A DNA stretch of 64,000 bases from Clostridiales bacterium (GTDB lineage Bacteria; Bacillota; Clostridia; Christensenellales; UBA1242), in NCBI GenBank assembly GCA_015055515.1, contig SVIC01000002.1, positions 62,001 through 126,000 of the forward strand. The letters are read 5' to 3'. The notes beneath the pieces are model-generated. The model did no database searches and was not told the origin of the DNA. It saw only the letters and a program-made list of their open reading frames with translations. The position numbers and the translations under genes were made by a program. Positions 36,982 to 46,540 of this stretch are shown here, piece by piece. The stretch's first letter is position 1. The number at the start of each line of letters is the position of its first letter.

Positions 36982-37258
36982 ACTCTCTTAACGCTCCTGC
37001 ATAGTATATATGCACTATATTACCGGATAAAGATATATCAGATTTTGATAGTTGTCTTATAGATAGTTCTCTTCCCTCAACAACTAGTTCATCATTGCTA
37101 AGCTTTAACACAATACGATCCTTGCTATATGTCAATATCTTCTTATAATTATTTATGACAATTGCTTTGCCACCTATAGCAGTGAAAGATGTTACCTTAT
37201 TAATATCATCTATAGGCAGGGTAGCAGAACTTATTATCTCTCCTATATAGTCCAACAT
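36965..37258 (-). CDS. yqfC: sporulation protein YqfC (YabP/YqfC family)
   Basis: A 97-residue beta-rich protein of the YabP/YqfC family (NNYKKILTYSKDRIVLKL...IRQLSKSDISLSGNIVHIYY). First gene of the yqfC-yqfD-ybeY-era group. AAGGTG precedes ATG. With yqfD it is a mark of endospore-forming Firmicutes. Confidence 0.9.
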   Translation of the reverse strand: MLDYIGEIISSATLPIDDINKVTSFTAIGGKAIVINNYKKILTYSKDRIVLKLSNDELVVEGRELSIRQLSKSDISLSGNIVHIYYAGALREYEKME

Positions 37259-37336
37259 AATACACTACACCTTATATTTAATCTATAAATATGTATATGA
37301 CAATCGTTAAAAATATATAACCCTACTTCTATGTAT

Positions 37337-37370
37337 TAAAAAAAGAAGCGATCCTCTAAACCACTTCTTT
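37337..37370 (-). terminator. rho-independent terminator after the M49-like gene
   Basis: Stem AAAGAAG/CTTCTTT extended by G-U and G-C pairs (37342-37370), followed on the minus strand by seven T. Confidence 0.75.
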
Positions 37371-37385
37371 ACTACTTATAATAGA

Positions 37386-39092
37386 TTACATCACAAGGTC
37401 ACTTGTAGCATCAGCATATATAGGTGCTACAACTTCTCCGTTCAGCTTCTTTGCATTCTCTCTAATTATCTTGGCAATTGCCTCATGCGTGTCTGTCCAT
37501 ACAAAATATTTCTCTACATAAGATTTTGCCATGTCAATGTCTTTGTCTATCTGCAATCTTACTACTTCACTTAGCATCACTCTTGCACAGTCTATTGCCT
37601 TATCGAAATCAAATAGCAATTTACCATCTTTATATATAATAGCGCCTTCTTGTAGCATTCTATTCGTAATCATTACACTCCTTACTCTATGTGCTTGCGA
37701 CATAAGAGGCTTTACCTTTAGAAAGCTAGAGTACAATTCAGTTACAATGATTTGTTTGGTCTGATCGGAGGTAAATGCTCCAGCAGCCTCATACTCTCTT
37801 AAGAACGCATACATTCCCATATCTGCCTTATATTCTTCTAACAAGCTTGAATATTCGCCTAATGCTTTGCCACTAACGGGTCCAAGAGAATGTGTATTCT
37901 CATGCTCGATTGTAGCCCAATGGCCAGCCTCTAGATTATAATAAGGTAGATAATCCTCATGTATTAACATCTTATATAGTTCGCTAGACTTGGTTGTTCG
38001 AACTTGCCTATGATATACGTTCCTATTACCTCCACCTAATTTTAGCGCCAACTTGTCAGAGTTCGGCAAATTCTCGGCTAGTGTTATTCCTGCTCTATAA
38101 GCACCGGTATCGCCCGTCATAGCAACAAGGTCTACATCCACAGCAATCTGAGATGAACTCTTTACGCTTTGTCCAGATTTGGAGTACTCTCCTATATATG
38201 GCATAAGCGGTCCAGATATATCGTTAAGAGTAGATAGAGTATCCAATAACTTAGTACCCTCAGTATTAACGATACCTACTCTTGCCCCTAGACTATCTTT
38301 TGCATTTACCTCTATATTAGCATTACGCAATCTTGCCATAAGAGGCTTATTGGCAAATAATGATGTTGTTAATTCATCATCGTAGCACTCTCTAGTGATT
38401 GTGAATTCTATCTTACTATCTTTTAGTTTTGCCCAAGCAATATCCGCTTTTGCATCTAACATAGGATCGGCAACACGCAATGCCTTAGCTTGCAATGACA
38501 AATAACTAGCAAAATCCTTGTCATCACTTAACTTACTAGCTTTATCCAACTCATCGGCACAACTAGTGAATTCGTCATGGAAATAGTCTACATAATCTAT
38601 TGCCCTGAATATATCACCATCATACTCTACTACAGATCTTGATGATAAGACTTTCTTTAATTCCTCTATCATACCATTATCTAACATTCTAGATATTACA
38701 TTATGGAAATCCTCTATGGACATGTCGAAATGATAATAATTCTTGCCTTTATTATCTGATATTCCTTTTGCAAGATTAATCATATTGCCATTAGTATCCA
38801 GAGAATTAATACTCTTCTGGGCTCTTAATAACCTAAATACATTCTTGGAATACTCATCATCCTTATTCGACACATAGTGATAGAAATCAATATTGTGTGC
38901 ATTTTGCAAACTATACTCTATCTTCTCTATCCAGAATCCCGCTCTACATAGATGATATATAACTTGCTTATCACTATCAGATAGATTAACATATTCTGGT
39001 GAATTGTAATCCAATAAATGAATACTGGTCAAATATTCTTTGTCTGTACGCTTTAACGCTTCTTCTTCTGATATATTATATATATAATCCAT
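37386..39092 (-). CDS. M49-like (dipeptidyl peptidase III family) zinc metallohydrolase
   Basis: A 568-residue soluble protein. The zinc site is HENTH (397-401) followed 17 residues later by LLEEYKAD (417-424), the gluzincin third-ligand Glu with the EExxAD pattern of the bacterial M49-related family. The upstream ENLPNSDKLALKLGGGNRNV (340-359) corresponds to the LPND substrate segment of that family. True DPP III has HELLGH, with one extra residue; here the spacing is the classical HExxH. No signal peptide. It lies nine bases after clpX and may share its transcript. Substrate unknown. Confidence 0.72.
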   Translation of the reverse strand: MDYIYNISEEEALKRTDKEYLTSIHLLDYNSPEYVNLSDSDKQVIYHLCRAGFWIEKIEYSLQNAHNIDFYHYVSNKDDEYSKNVFRLLRAQKSINSLDTNGNMINLAKGISDNKGKNYYHFDMSIEDFHNVISRMLDNGMIEELKKVLSSRSVVEYDGDIFRAIDYVDYFHDEFTSCADELDKASKLSDDKDFASYLSLQAKALRVADPMLDAKADIAWAKLKDSKIEFTITRECYDDELTTSLFANKPLMARLRNANIEVNAKDSLGARVGIVNTEGTKLLDTLSTLNDISGPLMPYIGEYSKSGQSVKSSSQIAVDVDLVAMTGDTGAYRAGITLAENLPNSDKLALKLGGGNRNVYHRQVRTTKSSELYKMLIHEDYLPYYNLEAGHWATIEHENTHSLGPVSGKALGEYSSLLEEYKADMGMYAFLREYEAAGAFTSDQTKQIIVTELYSSFLKVKPLMSQAHRVRSVMITNRMLQEGAIIYKDGKLLFDFDKAIDCARVMLSEVVRLQIDKDIDMAKSYVEKYFVWTDTHEAIAKIIRENAKKLNGEVVAPIYADATSDLVM

Positions 39093-39100
39093 TTTATCTC

Positions 39101-40366
39101 CTATACTGCTTTATCTTTTGGAGTATCTAACGCCTCTCTTATAAGCATTGCTTCTTCTTTGCCTGCAATAACACCCTTGTCTATTACAATCTTCTTTATA
39201 CTCTTATCACTAGGTGTCAAGAACATAAGATCCAACATACAAGACTCTAGTATGGTCCTAAGTCCTCGAGCACCAGTCTTTAGTCTAATACTCTTATCCG
39301 CAACAGCACTAACTGCATCTTCGGTCAATTCTAATTCCACGCCATCTAGGCCAAACATTGTCTTATATTGCTTAATAATAGCATTCTTTGGCTCTACCAT
39401 TATCTTAATAAGAGCATTCTTGTCTAACTCATTTAATCCCACCACTATAGGTAATCTTCCTACAAATTCTGGTATAAGACCGAATTTGATTAAATCTTGT
39501 GGTTGGATTTGACTAATTAACTCCGACATAGGAACAGCCTTCTCTTCCTCTATATTTGAGTTAAACCCAAGAGATGATGTGCTAGTACGCTTCTCTATAA
39601 TCTTGTCAAGACCTACAAATGCACCGCCACAAATGAACAATATATTACTTGTATCTATTTGTAGTAATTCCTGATGAGGATGCTTTCTACCACCCTGAGG
39701 AGGAACAGACGCTATTGTACTCTCTATAATCTTAAGTAGTGCTTGCTGTACACCTTCGCCACTTACATCTCTAGTTATACTACGGTTTTCACTCTTTCTA
39801 GTAATTTTATCTATCTCATCTATATATATGATGCCACGCTCTGCCTTTTTGATATCATTGTCTGCGTTTTGGATTAATTTAAGCAATATATTCTCTACAT
39901 CTTCACCTACATATCCTGCCTCGGTTAATGTTGTTGCATCCGCTGTAGCAAATGGCACCTTTAGTATCTTTGCCAGAGTTCTAGCCAGCATTGTCTTACC
40001 TGTACCCGTTGGACCTATTAATAGTACATTGCTTTTTTCCAGATCTAGTTCCATGCCATCATTTTGCTTTGCTTCTATATTATAATTGATACGCTTATAA
40101 TGATTGTATACTGCTACACTCAAGACCTTCTTTGCATCATCTTGACCTATTATATATTCATCTAACCTTTGCTTTATTTCCTCGGGAGTTGGAAGATCTA
40201 TCTTATCCAATTCTGAAGATTTAATATCATCCTTTAACATCTCTTTACATATATTTACGCATTCTTCGCATATATAACTATTGCCATCTGGACTAGAGAT
40301 AAGCTTCTTAGTTTCGGCTTGTGTCCTGCCACAGAATGAACAAATCATATCTATTCTATCGGTCAT
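39101..40366 (-). CDS. clpX: ATP-dependent Clp protease ATP-binding subunit ClpX
   Basis: A 421-residue AAA unfoldase. N-terminal zinc domain with C9, C12, C33 and C36; Walker A GPTGTGKT, Walker B IYIDEIDK, sensor segments and the C-terminal GARGLRT arginine. The IGF-type loop that docks ClpP is not obvious by eye: the insert reads [14 protein letters not shown] six bases before ATG. Order tig-clpP-clpX is the usual one. Confidence 0.97.
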   Translation of the reverse strand: MTDRIDMICSFCGRTQAETKKLISSPDGNSYICEECVNICKEMLKDDIKSSELDKIDLPTPEEIKQRLDEYIIGQDDAKKVLSVAVYNHYKRINYNIEAKQNDGMELDLEKSNVLLIGPTGTGKTMLARTLAKILKVPFATADATTLTEAGYVGEDVENILLKLIQNADNDIKKAERGIIYIDEIDKITRKSENRSITRDVSGEGVQQALLKIIESTIASVPPQGGRKHPHQELLQIDTSNILFICGGAFVGLDKIIEKRTSTSSLGFNSNIEEEKAVPMSELISQIQPQDLIKFGLIPEFVGRLPIVVGLNELDKNALIKIMVEPKNAIIKQYKTMFGLDGVELELTEDAVSAVADKSIRLKTGARGLRTILESCMLDLMFLTPSDKSIKKIVIDKGVIAGKEEAMLIREALDTPKDKAV

Positions 40367-40520
40367 GTTATTCTCCTAGTATTTGTTATAATCTAATTAT
40401 ACGATATTTCTATATATTATATACGAGATAAGTGTAAACAAATTGGCGGATTTTGCAAAATCAATTTCATACTTTTTATTAAATTTATTCATTTTCTCAT
40501 ATATAATCACTATATTGATA

Positions 40521-40551
40521 CAAAAAATGCACCCATAATGTAGGATGCATT
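40521..40551 (-). terminator. terminator after clpP
   Basis: Nine-bp stem (40526-40534 with 40543-40551, one G-U pair) with T6 on the minus side. It stands between clpP and clpX, so clpX is likely served by partial read-through or its own promoter in the 190-bp gap. Confidence 0.72.
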
Positions 40552-40558
40552 CCTTTTT

Positions 40559-41149
40559 TTATTTTTTCTTAGATCTTGGCTCTATAACCTTGTCTACCAG
40601 TCCATAGTCCAGTGCTTCATTGGCAGTCATGAAATAATCTCTATCCATATCCACATCTAATTGAGAGACTGTTTTTCCAGTATTTTGTGCCATAATATCT
40701 ATTAATTTATCTTTTGTTCTCTTGATATGATTAGCTGTGATAATAATATCTGATGCCTGACCTTGTGCACCACCTAATGGCTGATGTATCATAACTTCAC
40801 CATTTGGCAGACAGAATCTCTTGCCTTTTGTTCCGCCAGACAATAGCACCGCACCCATAGATGCTGCTAGTCCTACACATATAGTAGATACATCACACTT
40901 AATATATTGCATAGTGTCATATATTGCTAGTCCTGCAGATACGCTACCGCCAGGACTATTGATATACAAGCAAATATCTTTATTAGGATTCTTAGCCTCT
41001 AGGTATATTAATTGTGCCACTATTGTATTTGCCACTGAATCATTAATCTCACCAGTTAAGAATATTATTCTATCTTCTAAAAGCCTACTGTATATATCAT
41101 AACTTCTCTCTCCAGAACTGGTCTGGTCTACTACCATAGGTATTAGCAT
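40559..41149 (-). CDS. clpP: ATP-dependent Clp protease proteolytic subunit ClpP
   Basis: A 196-residue serine protease subunit. The oxyanion segment is [14 protein letters not shown], the nucleophile is in GLAASMGA, the catalytic His in MIHQPLGG and the Asp near YDRD-type [12 protein letters not shown] 41149 is preferred to a GTG at 41158 because GAGGTGG lies just before it and the family begins MLIPMVV. Works with ClpX and ClpC. Confidence 0.97.
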   Translation of the reverse strand: MLIPMVVDQTSSGERSYDIYSRLLEDRIIFLTGEINDSVANTIVAQLIYLEAKNPNKDICLYINSPGGSVSAGLAIYDTMQYIKCDVSTICVGLAASMGAVLLSGGTKGKRFCLPNGEVMIHQPLGGAQGQASDIIITANHIKRTKDKLIDIMAQNTGKTVSQLDVDMDRDYFMTANEALDYGLVDKVIEPRSKKK

Positions 41150-41205
41150 TGAATCCACCTCATTTTTTAGTCGTATATTTCATTATGTGTCAATTTTTAG
41201 TTAAA

Positions 41206-42489
41206 TTATGCGTTCTTTTCTAGCAAAAAATTAACAAGTTTGTTGAATAAGATATCATTCTTGATATATGAAATTCTCTCATCAGAGATGCTTGCCTTCA
41301 TATCCTTGATAGTCTTGCCTGTCTTAGATGCCATCTCTTTAATCTTAGCATCTACATCTTCTTTTGTAACATCTAGCTTCTCTAACTTAATAATTTCTTG
41401 TAATGCTAGTCTTACCTTAACAGATTTCTCAGCTTGACCTCTTTGTGCCTTTCTAATATCCTCAATTGAAGAATTAGTATATTTCAAATAATCGTCCATC
41501 TTGATGCCTTGATACATTAATTGGTTAGACATGTCCTTAATTATTTCGTCCAATTCGCTCTCAATCATACACTCAGGAATTGCAACTTCCATATTTTTGA
41601 CAATTTCATCTATGATTTTATTTTCTTTCTCAATTTTTGCATCGGCTTCTGCTTTTTTCTCTAATTTAGCCTTGATATCAGCCTTATAGTCTGCTAGAGT
41701 CTCGAACTCACTAACATTGCTAGCAAATTCATCATTGATCTCTGGGTACTCTTTAGTCTTAATAGCATTGACCTTGCACTTGAATTCTGCTGGTTTACCA
41801 GCCAAATTCTCTGCATGATATTCTGCTGGGAATGTAACCTTTACAACTCTCTCTTCGCCTACTTTTGCACCAATTAATTGATCTTCGAATGTATCAATAA
41901 AGCTATGGCTACCAATAGTTAGATCAAAGCCAGTTGCAGTGCCACCCTCAAACAGTTTGCCATCTACGCTTCCTTCGAAATCAATATTGGCAATGTCTCC
42001 ACTCTCAATGGTAGCATCCTCTGCCTTCTCTACTAGTCTAGATTGTTGCTCTTTTACTCTATCAATCTCTGCATTAACTTCTTTCGCAGTGATTTTCTTA
42101 GCCTCTACCTTGATATCTAGTCCTGTATATTTAGCGATCTTTACCTCTGGCTTAACTGGGATTTCTGCTACAATTACGATACCCTTATCATCCAAAGCCT
42201 TTACAGATAGAGTTGGCGCATCTACTGGCTCAATATCCTTCTCTTTAGTAAGGATTGTCATATAGTTCTTATAAAATCCCTCTCCTATAGCATCCTCATA
42301 GAATACTTCAAAGCCGTATGCCTTTTCAATGACCTTTCTTGGTGCTTTGCCCTTTCTAAAACCTTCTACTGGATACTTACCCTTGTTTTTGTTATAAGAT
42401 GCTTCTACTTCTGCTTCCCACTCTACGTTAGTTAAAGTCATCTCTATTTCAATATTTTTGTTCTCTAATTTCTTAATTGTGTATTTCAT
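41206..42489 (-). CDS. tig: trigger factor
   Basis: A 427-residue ribosome-bound chaperone. The N-terminal domain has GFRKGKAPRKVIEK (ribosome docking), residues about 160-245 form the FKBP-type prolyl isomerase (GDIANIDFEGSVDGKLFEGG), and the rest is the helical C-terminal chaperone domain. It binds L23 at the exit tunnel. AAGGAG precedes ATG; the promoter is visible upstream. Confidence 0.97.
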   Translation of the reverse strand: MKYTIKKLENKNIEIEMTLTNVEWEAEVEASYNKNKGKYPVEGFRKGKAPRKVIEKAYGFEVFYEDAIGEGFYKNYMTILTKEKDIEPVDAPTLSVKALDDKGIVIVAEIPVKPEVKIAKYTGLDIKVEAKKITAKEVNAEIDRVKEQQSRLVEKAEDATIESGDIANIDFEGSVDGKLFEGGTATGFDLTIGSHSFIDTFEDQLIGAKVGEERVVKVTFPAEYHAENLAGKPAEFKCKVNAIKTKEYPEINDEFASNVSEFETLADYKADIKAKLEKKAEADAKIEKENKIIDEIVKNMEVAIPECMIESELDEIIKDMSNQLMYQGIKMDDYLKYTNSSIEDIRKAQRGQAEKSVKVRLALQEIIKLEKLDVTKEDVDAKIKEMASKTGKTIKDMKASISDERISYIKNDILFNKLVNFLLEKNA

Positions 42490-42519
42490 TATTTACTCCT
42501 TATATTGTCATACGACGGG

Positions 42520-42548
42520 ATTATATCACAAAAAAAATATATTTGCAA
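42520..42548 (-). promoter_or_regulatory. sigma-A promoter of tig
   Basis: TTGCAA (42543-42548) and TATAAT (42520-42525) on the minus strand, spacer 17 bp. The -35 hexamer lies within the stem of the preceding gene's terminator. Confidence 0.75.
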
Positions 42549-42571
42549 TTGTTTATGTCGCAAATATATTT
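42528..42571 (-). terminator. terminator after the 120-aa membrane gene
   Basis: Twelve-bp perfect stem (42535-42546 with 42560-42571) followed on the minus strand by eight T, just after the stop at 42580. Confidence 0.75.
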
Positions 42572-42579
42572 ATAAAATG

Positions 42580-42942
42580 TTATTTTATAACAGTATATAC
42601 TATTATCAATATAGCCAACACCCAAAAGCATATTGAGTATATAAGATACGAATTCTTATCAATAGACTGAAATGTACCCGTTACTCTAGAAAACACATTC
42701 TGATTTGGCTGTTGTGTAGTATTATCTATCACATCATATACTTCTTTATTGGCCTTGTGCCTCTTATACATCTTGTAACCAAGTAGTCCCATATCTATTG
42801 CTAGTATCCATAACACGAACTTAATATACCAGACACTGTTTATAGGCATTACTGCTAGTATAACGAAAAGCACAGACAATATTACCATTGTAAGATTGAT
42901 TTTATCTGCAAAAAATCGCTTTATTTTATCCTTAAACTTCAT
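42580..42942 (-). CDS. small membrane protein, 120 aa
   Basis: Three predicted membrane segments (about 17-35, 37-57 and 98-118) and a cytoplasmic Asn/Gln/Lys-rich loop between the second and third. No motif or family recognised. It follows another small membrane protein by 15 bases and the two are probably cotranscribed. Confidence 0.68.
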   Translation of the reverse strand: MKFKDKIKRFFADKINLTMVILSVLFVILAVMPINSVWYIKFVLWILAIDMGLLGYKMYKRHKANKEVYDVIDNTTQQPNQNVFSRVTGTFQSIDKNSYLIYSICFWVLAILIIVYTVIK

Positions 42943-42957
42943 TTTGCTTTAGTCCAA

Positions 42958-43236
42958 TTAGATGATGAAGAATAATACAATAAGAACTAATGATCCAACC
43001 CAGCCAAGATAGAACCAAACATTTCTCTTGTACGCTACATAACTAAATGATGCAAATAGTACTACTATGTAAGATAGTATATCTCCTACCATTTTTAGCG
43101 CAGATCCTATTGCAGAATTTAGACCCAATACTGCAGATAGTAATAGTGATATACCTACGCACACTACTGCTATAAAAGATAATAGTCTAAATATTCTACC
43201 CCAACTATAAGTAGTTGTTTTCTGTTTTGTCGACAT
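42958..43236 (-). CDS. small membrane protein, 92 aa
   Basis: Three hydrophobic segments (about 16-38, 45-67 and 72-92) after a short Thr/Lys-rich start. GAGAGGTGTG precedes ATG. No family recognised; partner of the 120-aa membrane protein by position. Confidence 0.66.
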   Translation of the reverse strand: MSTKQKTTTYSWGRIFRLLSFIAVVCVGISLLLSAVLGLNSAIGSALKMVGDILSYIVVLFASFSYVAYKRNVWFYLGWVGSLVLIVLFFII

Positions 43237-43314
43237 AACACACCTCTCTATAACTTTTATATTTATTATGATATCACAATATTATTTGCTATAAAAGCAA
43301 AATAATCAAGTTTT

Positions 43315-43866
43315 TTATTTATCCCAAATAGAGTACTTGCACCCACAATATTTTTGACGATAAAGATCGTATTTTTCACTATTTCTAATAGATTTCAAAT
43401 ATCCATCATTTTTCTTAAAATTTGCCTCTAGATACTCCACTCCAAACTTACTAGACAAATCTCTACCAATCTCATTTAATAAGATATAATTCTTATGAGG
43501 ACTAACCGACATTGTAGTTGTGAATATATTATAGCCATTGTCTTTTGCGTATTTACAAGTCTTCTCTAGTCTTAGCCTAAAGCATTTCTCACATCTTGAT
43601 CCACCCTCAGGCTCATTCTCTAGGCCTTGCACTATATTATTGTATTCTGCAGGATTATACCCTACTTCTACTATTTTTATATCAGCACCTTCACTATTTA
43701 GTGCATTAACAATCTTATATTGCGTATCTAGTCTCTTATAATATTCTTCTTCTGGAAATATATTGGGATTATAGAAGAGTATAGTTACATCATATTCTCT
43801 TGTTAGAGCCTCTAATACACCACTACTACATGGCCCACAACAACTATGTAATAATAACTTTTTCAT
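43315..43866 (-). CDS. queH: epoxyqueuosine reductase QueH
   Basis: A 183-residue protein with the QueH pattern: HSCCGPCSS (8-16), YNPNIFPEEEY, a second Cys set CEKCFRLRLEKTC and a C-terminal CGC. QueH performs the last step of queuosine synthesis in tRNA in place of QueG, using an iron-sulfur cluster. AGGTG precedes ATG. Other queuosine genes are not in the window. Confidence 0.92.
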   Translation of the reverse strand: MKKLLLHSCCGPCSSGVLEALTREYDVTILFYNPNIFPEEEYYKRLDTQYKIVNALNSEGADIKIVEVGYNPAEYNNIVQGLENEPEGGSRCEKCFRLRLEKTCKYAKDNGYNIFTTTMSVSPHKNYILLNEIGRDLSSKFGVEYLEANFKKNDGYLKSIRNSEKYDLYRQKYCGCKYSIWDK

Positions 43867-43873
43867 AATTCAC

Positions 43874-44818
43874 CTACATCACAAGTTGTAATACAAATCC
43901 AAGTATCGCACTCGTGCCATACAATGTCGTAAGTATCATCAAATTCTCTTTGATATTCTTATTATTCTTAAATAATACAAGCAGTGCTACACCTGCGTTT
44001 GCACATAGACCTGCTATACATGATGCAAAACTAATAGCACCACCAAGGAATAAATTAGTAATAACAAGGCTGGATGCACAATTAGGAATTAATCCAATCA
44101 ATGCAACTAAGAGTGGCTGAAATAGACTACTATTCATGCTAGAAATACTCTCTAATCCTACCCATTCAATTATGCCTGATAGTATAGCTGATACAATGAA
44201 TATATATAAGCAGATCTTAAGACTATGCACTAATGGATGTAAGATAAAGTGCTTAAAACTAGACTCTTCTTCTACAACGTCATGTCCGCAACATCCGTAA
44301 TCATGGTCGTGGTGTGGCACAGCACTATTTGTTAACGCTCCACCATCTATAAATATACCTTTTCTCCTCTTTATTCTATTATAAATAAAGTTAACAGTAT
44401 AGCCAATAATTACTGCATACACAAATTTGATAATAACAAGTAAGATTACATACTTCAGTGGATTATTTGCGAAATTACCATCAAATATATGTAAAAAGGC
44501 ATTATAATTCCCACCAATAAGTATTGGCAAAGCCTCGTCACTAGTTGCAATAAAAATTGCAAGAAGTGTTCCTATATTTATCTTTTTCTCAGAATACAAG
44601 TCGGTTGCAACAACCGAAAATCCGCATTGAGGAATAATTCCCACTGCACTAGCAATAACGGGAGAGTATTTATTGTCAAGAAATGATTTTGTTTTCCATT
44701 TCTTAGCACATTTATTCTCAATTACTTCTATTAGTATGTATATAAGAAAAAGCATAGGAAAAATTATTAGAGCTTCTTCTAATGAATGTAGTAGTATATG
44801 ACCTATTTTCTCAAACAT
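43874..44818 (-). CDS. putative metal-ion permease of the ArsP_2 / manganese exporter type
   Basis: A 314-residue protein with about eight to ten membrane segments and an internal duplication: GIIPQCGFSVV in the first half and GLIPNCASSLV in the second, each in a similar setting. Between the halves is a His/Cys loop (HHDHDYGCCGH) able to bind metal. This layout fits the PF11449 family described as heavy-metal or manganese exporters. It overlaps the preceding nuclease-like gene by 16 bases and lies seven bases before queH. Confidence 0.75.
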   Translation of the reverse strand: MFEKIGHILLHSLEEALIIFPMLFLIYILIEVIENKCAKKWKTKSFLDNKYSPVIASAVGIIPQCGFSVVATDLYSEKKINIGTLLAIFIATSDEALPILIGGNYNAFLHIFDGNFANNPLKYVILLVIIKFVYAVIIGYTVNFIYNRIKRRKGIFIDGGALTNSAVPHHDHDYGCCGHDVVEEESSFKHFILHPLVHSLKICLYIFIVSAILSGIIEWVGLESISSMNSSLFQPLLVALIGLIPNCASSLVITNLFLGGAISFASCIAGLCANAGVALLVLFKNNKNIKENLMILTTLYGTSAILGFVLQLVM

Positions 44819-45345
44819 AATCTCCCCTCCAAATATTTTCTTAAAAATTTCTTATTATTTGATCTATAATTACTTAACATTTTGCTAAGGTCAGATCTAT
44901 CCAGCAAAACCACTTTTAGCCTATTTGCCATATCAATAGCCTGCTTAGAGTACTTAGAATTAGTCACAACTAAAGCATAGTCGCAAGAATAATAATTCTT
45001 AGCAGTATTTATCTCTTGTATAGCAGAAGAACCAACACTATGATTATAATACAATTTTGTCTGAATGCAATACTCTATACCGCGAAAATTAGCAAATATA
45101 TCAACGCCATAGTCGCCCGATCTCTTGGTTAATTTTGTTTTATAACCAAAAAAATCAAATAAGTACGCAACAATCTCCTCAAATTGTGTTCCAGTAATCG
45201 CATCTATATCAGAAACTGATATACCAGCCAAATAATTACGAACTCTGTTATTTCGGGCTTTCTTGGTTACCAATATTAATATAAGAACAACTATTGTCAA
45301 TGGCAATAGTAATACTGCCAATATAGTCAAAAATATTTTTTTCAT
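44803..45345 (-). CDS. membrane-anchored Mrr-like restriction endonuclease-fold protein
   Basis: A 180-residue protein with one N-terminal membrane segment (about 4-27) and an Mrr-type nuclease domain. The catalytic set is complete: E56/E57 in QFEEIV, D82 in YGVDIF, and Q95-T96-K97 in CIQTK. The downstream VVTNSKYSKQAIDMA segment also matches Mrr. Proteins of this form cleave or sense modified DNA, but a membrane anchor points to another role. No methylase gene is near. Confidence 0.8.
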   Translation of the reverse strand: MKKIFLTILAVLLLPLTIVVLILILVTKKARNNRVRNYLAGISVSDIDAITGTQFEEIVAYLFDFFGYKTKLTKRSGDYGVDIFANFRGIEYCIQTKLYYNHSVGSSAIQEINTAKNYYSCDYALVVTNSKYSKQAIDMANRLKVVLLDRSDLSKMLSNYRSNNKKFLRKYLEGRLCLRK

Positions 45346-45383
45346 GTCGACATTATATCACAAAAATATATGTAATTACAAAA

Positions 45384-45416
45384 ATAAAAGCGATTAAAAT
45401 AAATTAATCGCTTTTG
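45384..45416 (-). terminator. terminator after mscS
   Basis: Twelve-bp stem AAAAGCGATTAA with TTAATCGCTTTT (45386-45397 and 45404-45415), followed by TTTTATTTTTG when the minus strand is read. It lies directly after the second in-frame stop at 45420, not near the first at 45504. Confidence 0.8.
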
Positions 45417-45503
45417 TTATTATTTCTTCTTACCACCGATTATTTTCTTTATCTTAGTACTTACTTTTTTCTCTTCTTTCTCTTCTTCGGCTTTTTGTTT
45501 TTC

Positions 45504-46454
45504 TTATTCTTCTGCTTTCTTTTTCTTCTTTGCAGTATATTCTTGATTTTCGAACTCAATTTCTTCCTTTACCAGTACATCATCCTCATCTATAGGCTTA
45601 GGTAACTTATCATCTTCCTTGATATGCACATCCACTTGATTATATGGAATAGATATACCATTCTTATCAAACTCATATTTTACTTTTTCTAAGATATCGA
45701 ATTTGAAATCCCAATAATCAGCGGATTTAGTCCATGCACGGCAAATTATGTCTATAGATGATGCGTTATGAGCACCTACTCTGATTGTAATACCTTTGTC
45801 TGCCAATACCAATTCGTGATTATCCACTAATTTGTGTAGTATTCTTTTTGCTTTTCTAAAATCATTCTCGTATGCAATAGAGAATGTAAAATCCACCCTA
45901 CGCACATCTTTTATAGAATAATTTGTCACCGTAGTATTAGTTACTTTGCTATTTGGCACTACTATTACCTTGTTATCGCCAGTAACAATAGTTGTATAGA
46001 ATAGTTGAATTTTCTCTACTGTACCACTCTCGCCATCATATTCAACAAAATCACCAATTCTAAATGGTCTCATTACCAATATAATTATACCACCAGCAAA
46101 GTTGGACAGTGATCCTTGTAGAGCAAGACCTACAGTAACACCAATTGATGTAATTAATGCTACAATACTGCTCATCTCTACACCAAGATAACCAATAATT
46201 ATAATAAACACTAATAATTTAAGACCTTTTCTGCCAAAACCCACCACTGAATCTTTGATAGTTCGGTCTACTTTCTTTTCTGTCATTTTTTTGTCTAATT
46301 TCTTAAATACGAAGTTAATAACTCTAAATGACACCCACCATATAAGCAAGGCCACTATTAACTTGGTAAGAATTTGAAGACCTGTAGTTGTGCACCAATT
46401 AATGATACTATCCCAAAAATTGGTAGACTCTGCACCCAATAAATTTGTACTCAT
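45504..46454 (-). CDS. mscS: small-conductance mechanosensitive channel, MscS family
   Basis: A 316-residue channel with three membrane segments (about 24-50, 75-95 and 100-130). TM3 is glycine-rich (ALQGSLSNFAGGIIILV) followed by the beta domain RPFRIGDFVEY and an alpha/beta vestibule. It opens under hypo-osmotic tension. The C-terminus is a charged tail (KKKKKAEE) that stops at TAA 45504. The same frame continues for 27 codons (EKQKAEEEKEEKK and so on) to a stop beside the terminator, which suggests a recent GAA-to-TAA change. Confidence 0.92.
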   Translation of the reverse strand: MSTNLLGAESTNFWDSIINWCTTTGLQILTKLIVALLIWWVSFRVINFVFKKLDKKMTEKKVDRTIKDSVVGFGRKGLKLLVFIIIIGYLGVEMSSIVALITSIGVTVGLALQGSLSNFAGGIIILVMRPFRIGDFVEYDGESGTVEKIQLFYTTIVTGDNKVIVVPNSKVTNTTVTNYSIKDVRRVDFTFSIAYENDFRKAKRILHKLVDNHELVLADKGITIRVGAHNASSIDIICRAWTKSADYWDFKFDILEKVKYEFDKNGISIPYNQVDVHIKEDDKLPKPIDEDDVLVKEEIEFENQEYTAKKKKKAEE

Positions 46455-46493
46455 ACTTTTCCTCCTTATTTGTATAACGTAAGTATTTTATCA

Positions 46494-46531
46494 CTAAAAA
46501 AAGCAAACACCAACAAAGTATCTGCTTTTTT
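46494..46531 (-). terminator. terminator after the 199-aa gene
   Basis: Stem formed by 46496-46509 and 46518-46531 (AAAAGCA core) with T7 on the minus side, nine bases after the stop at 46541. Confidence 0.65.
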
Positions 46532-46540
46532 GATATTTTT

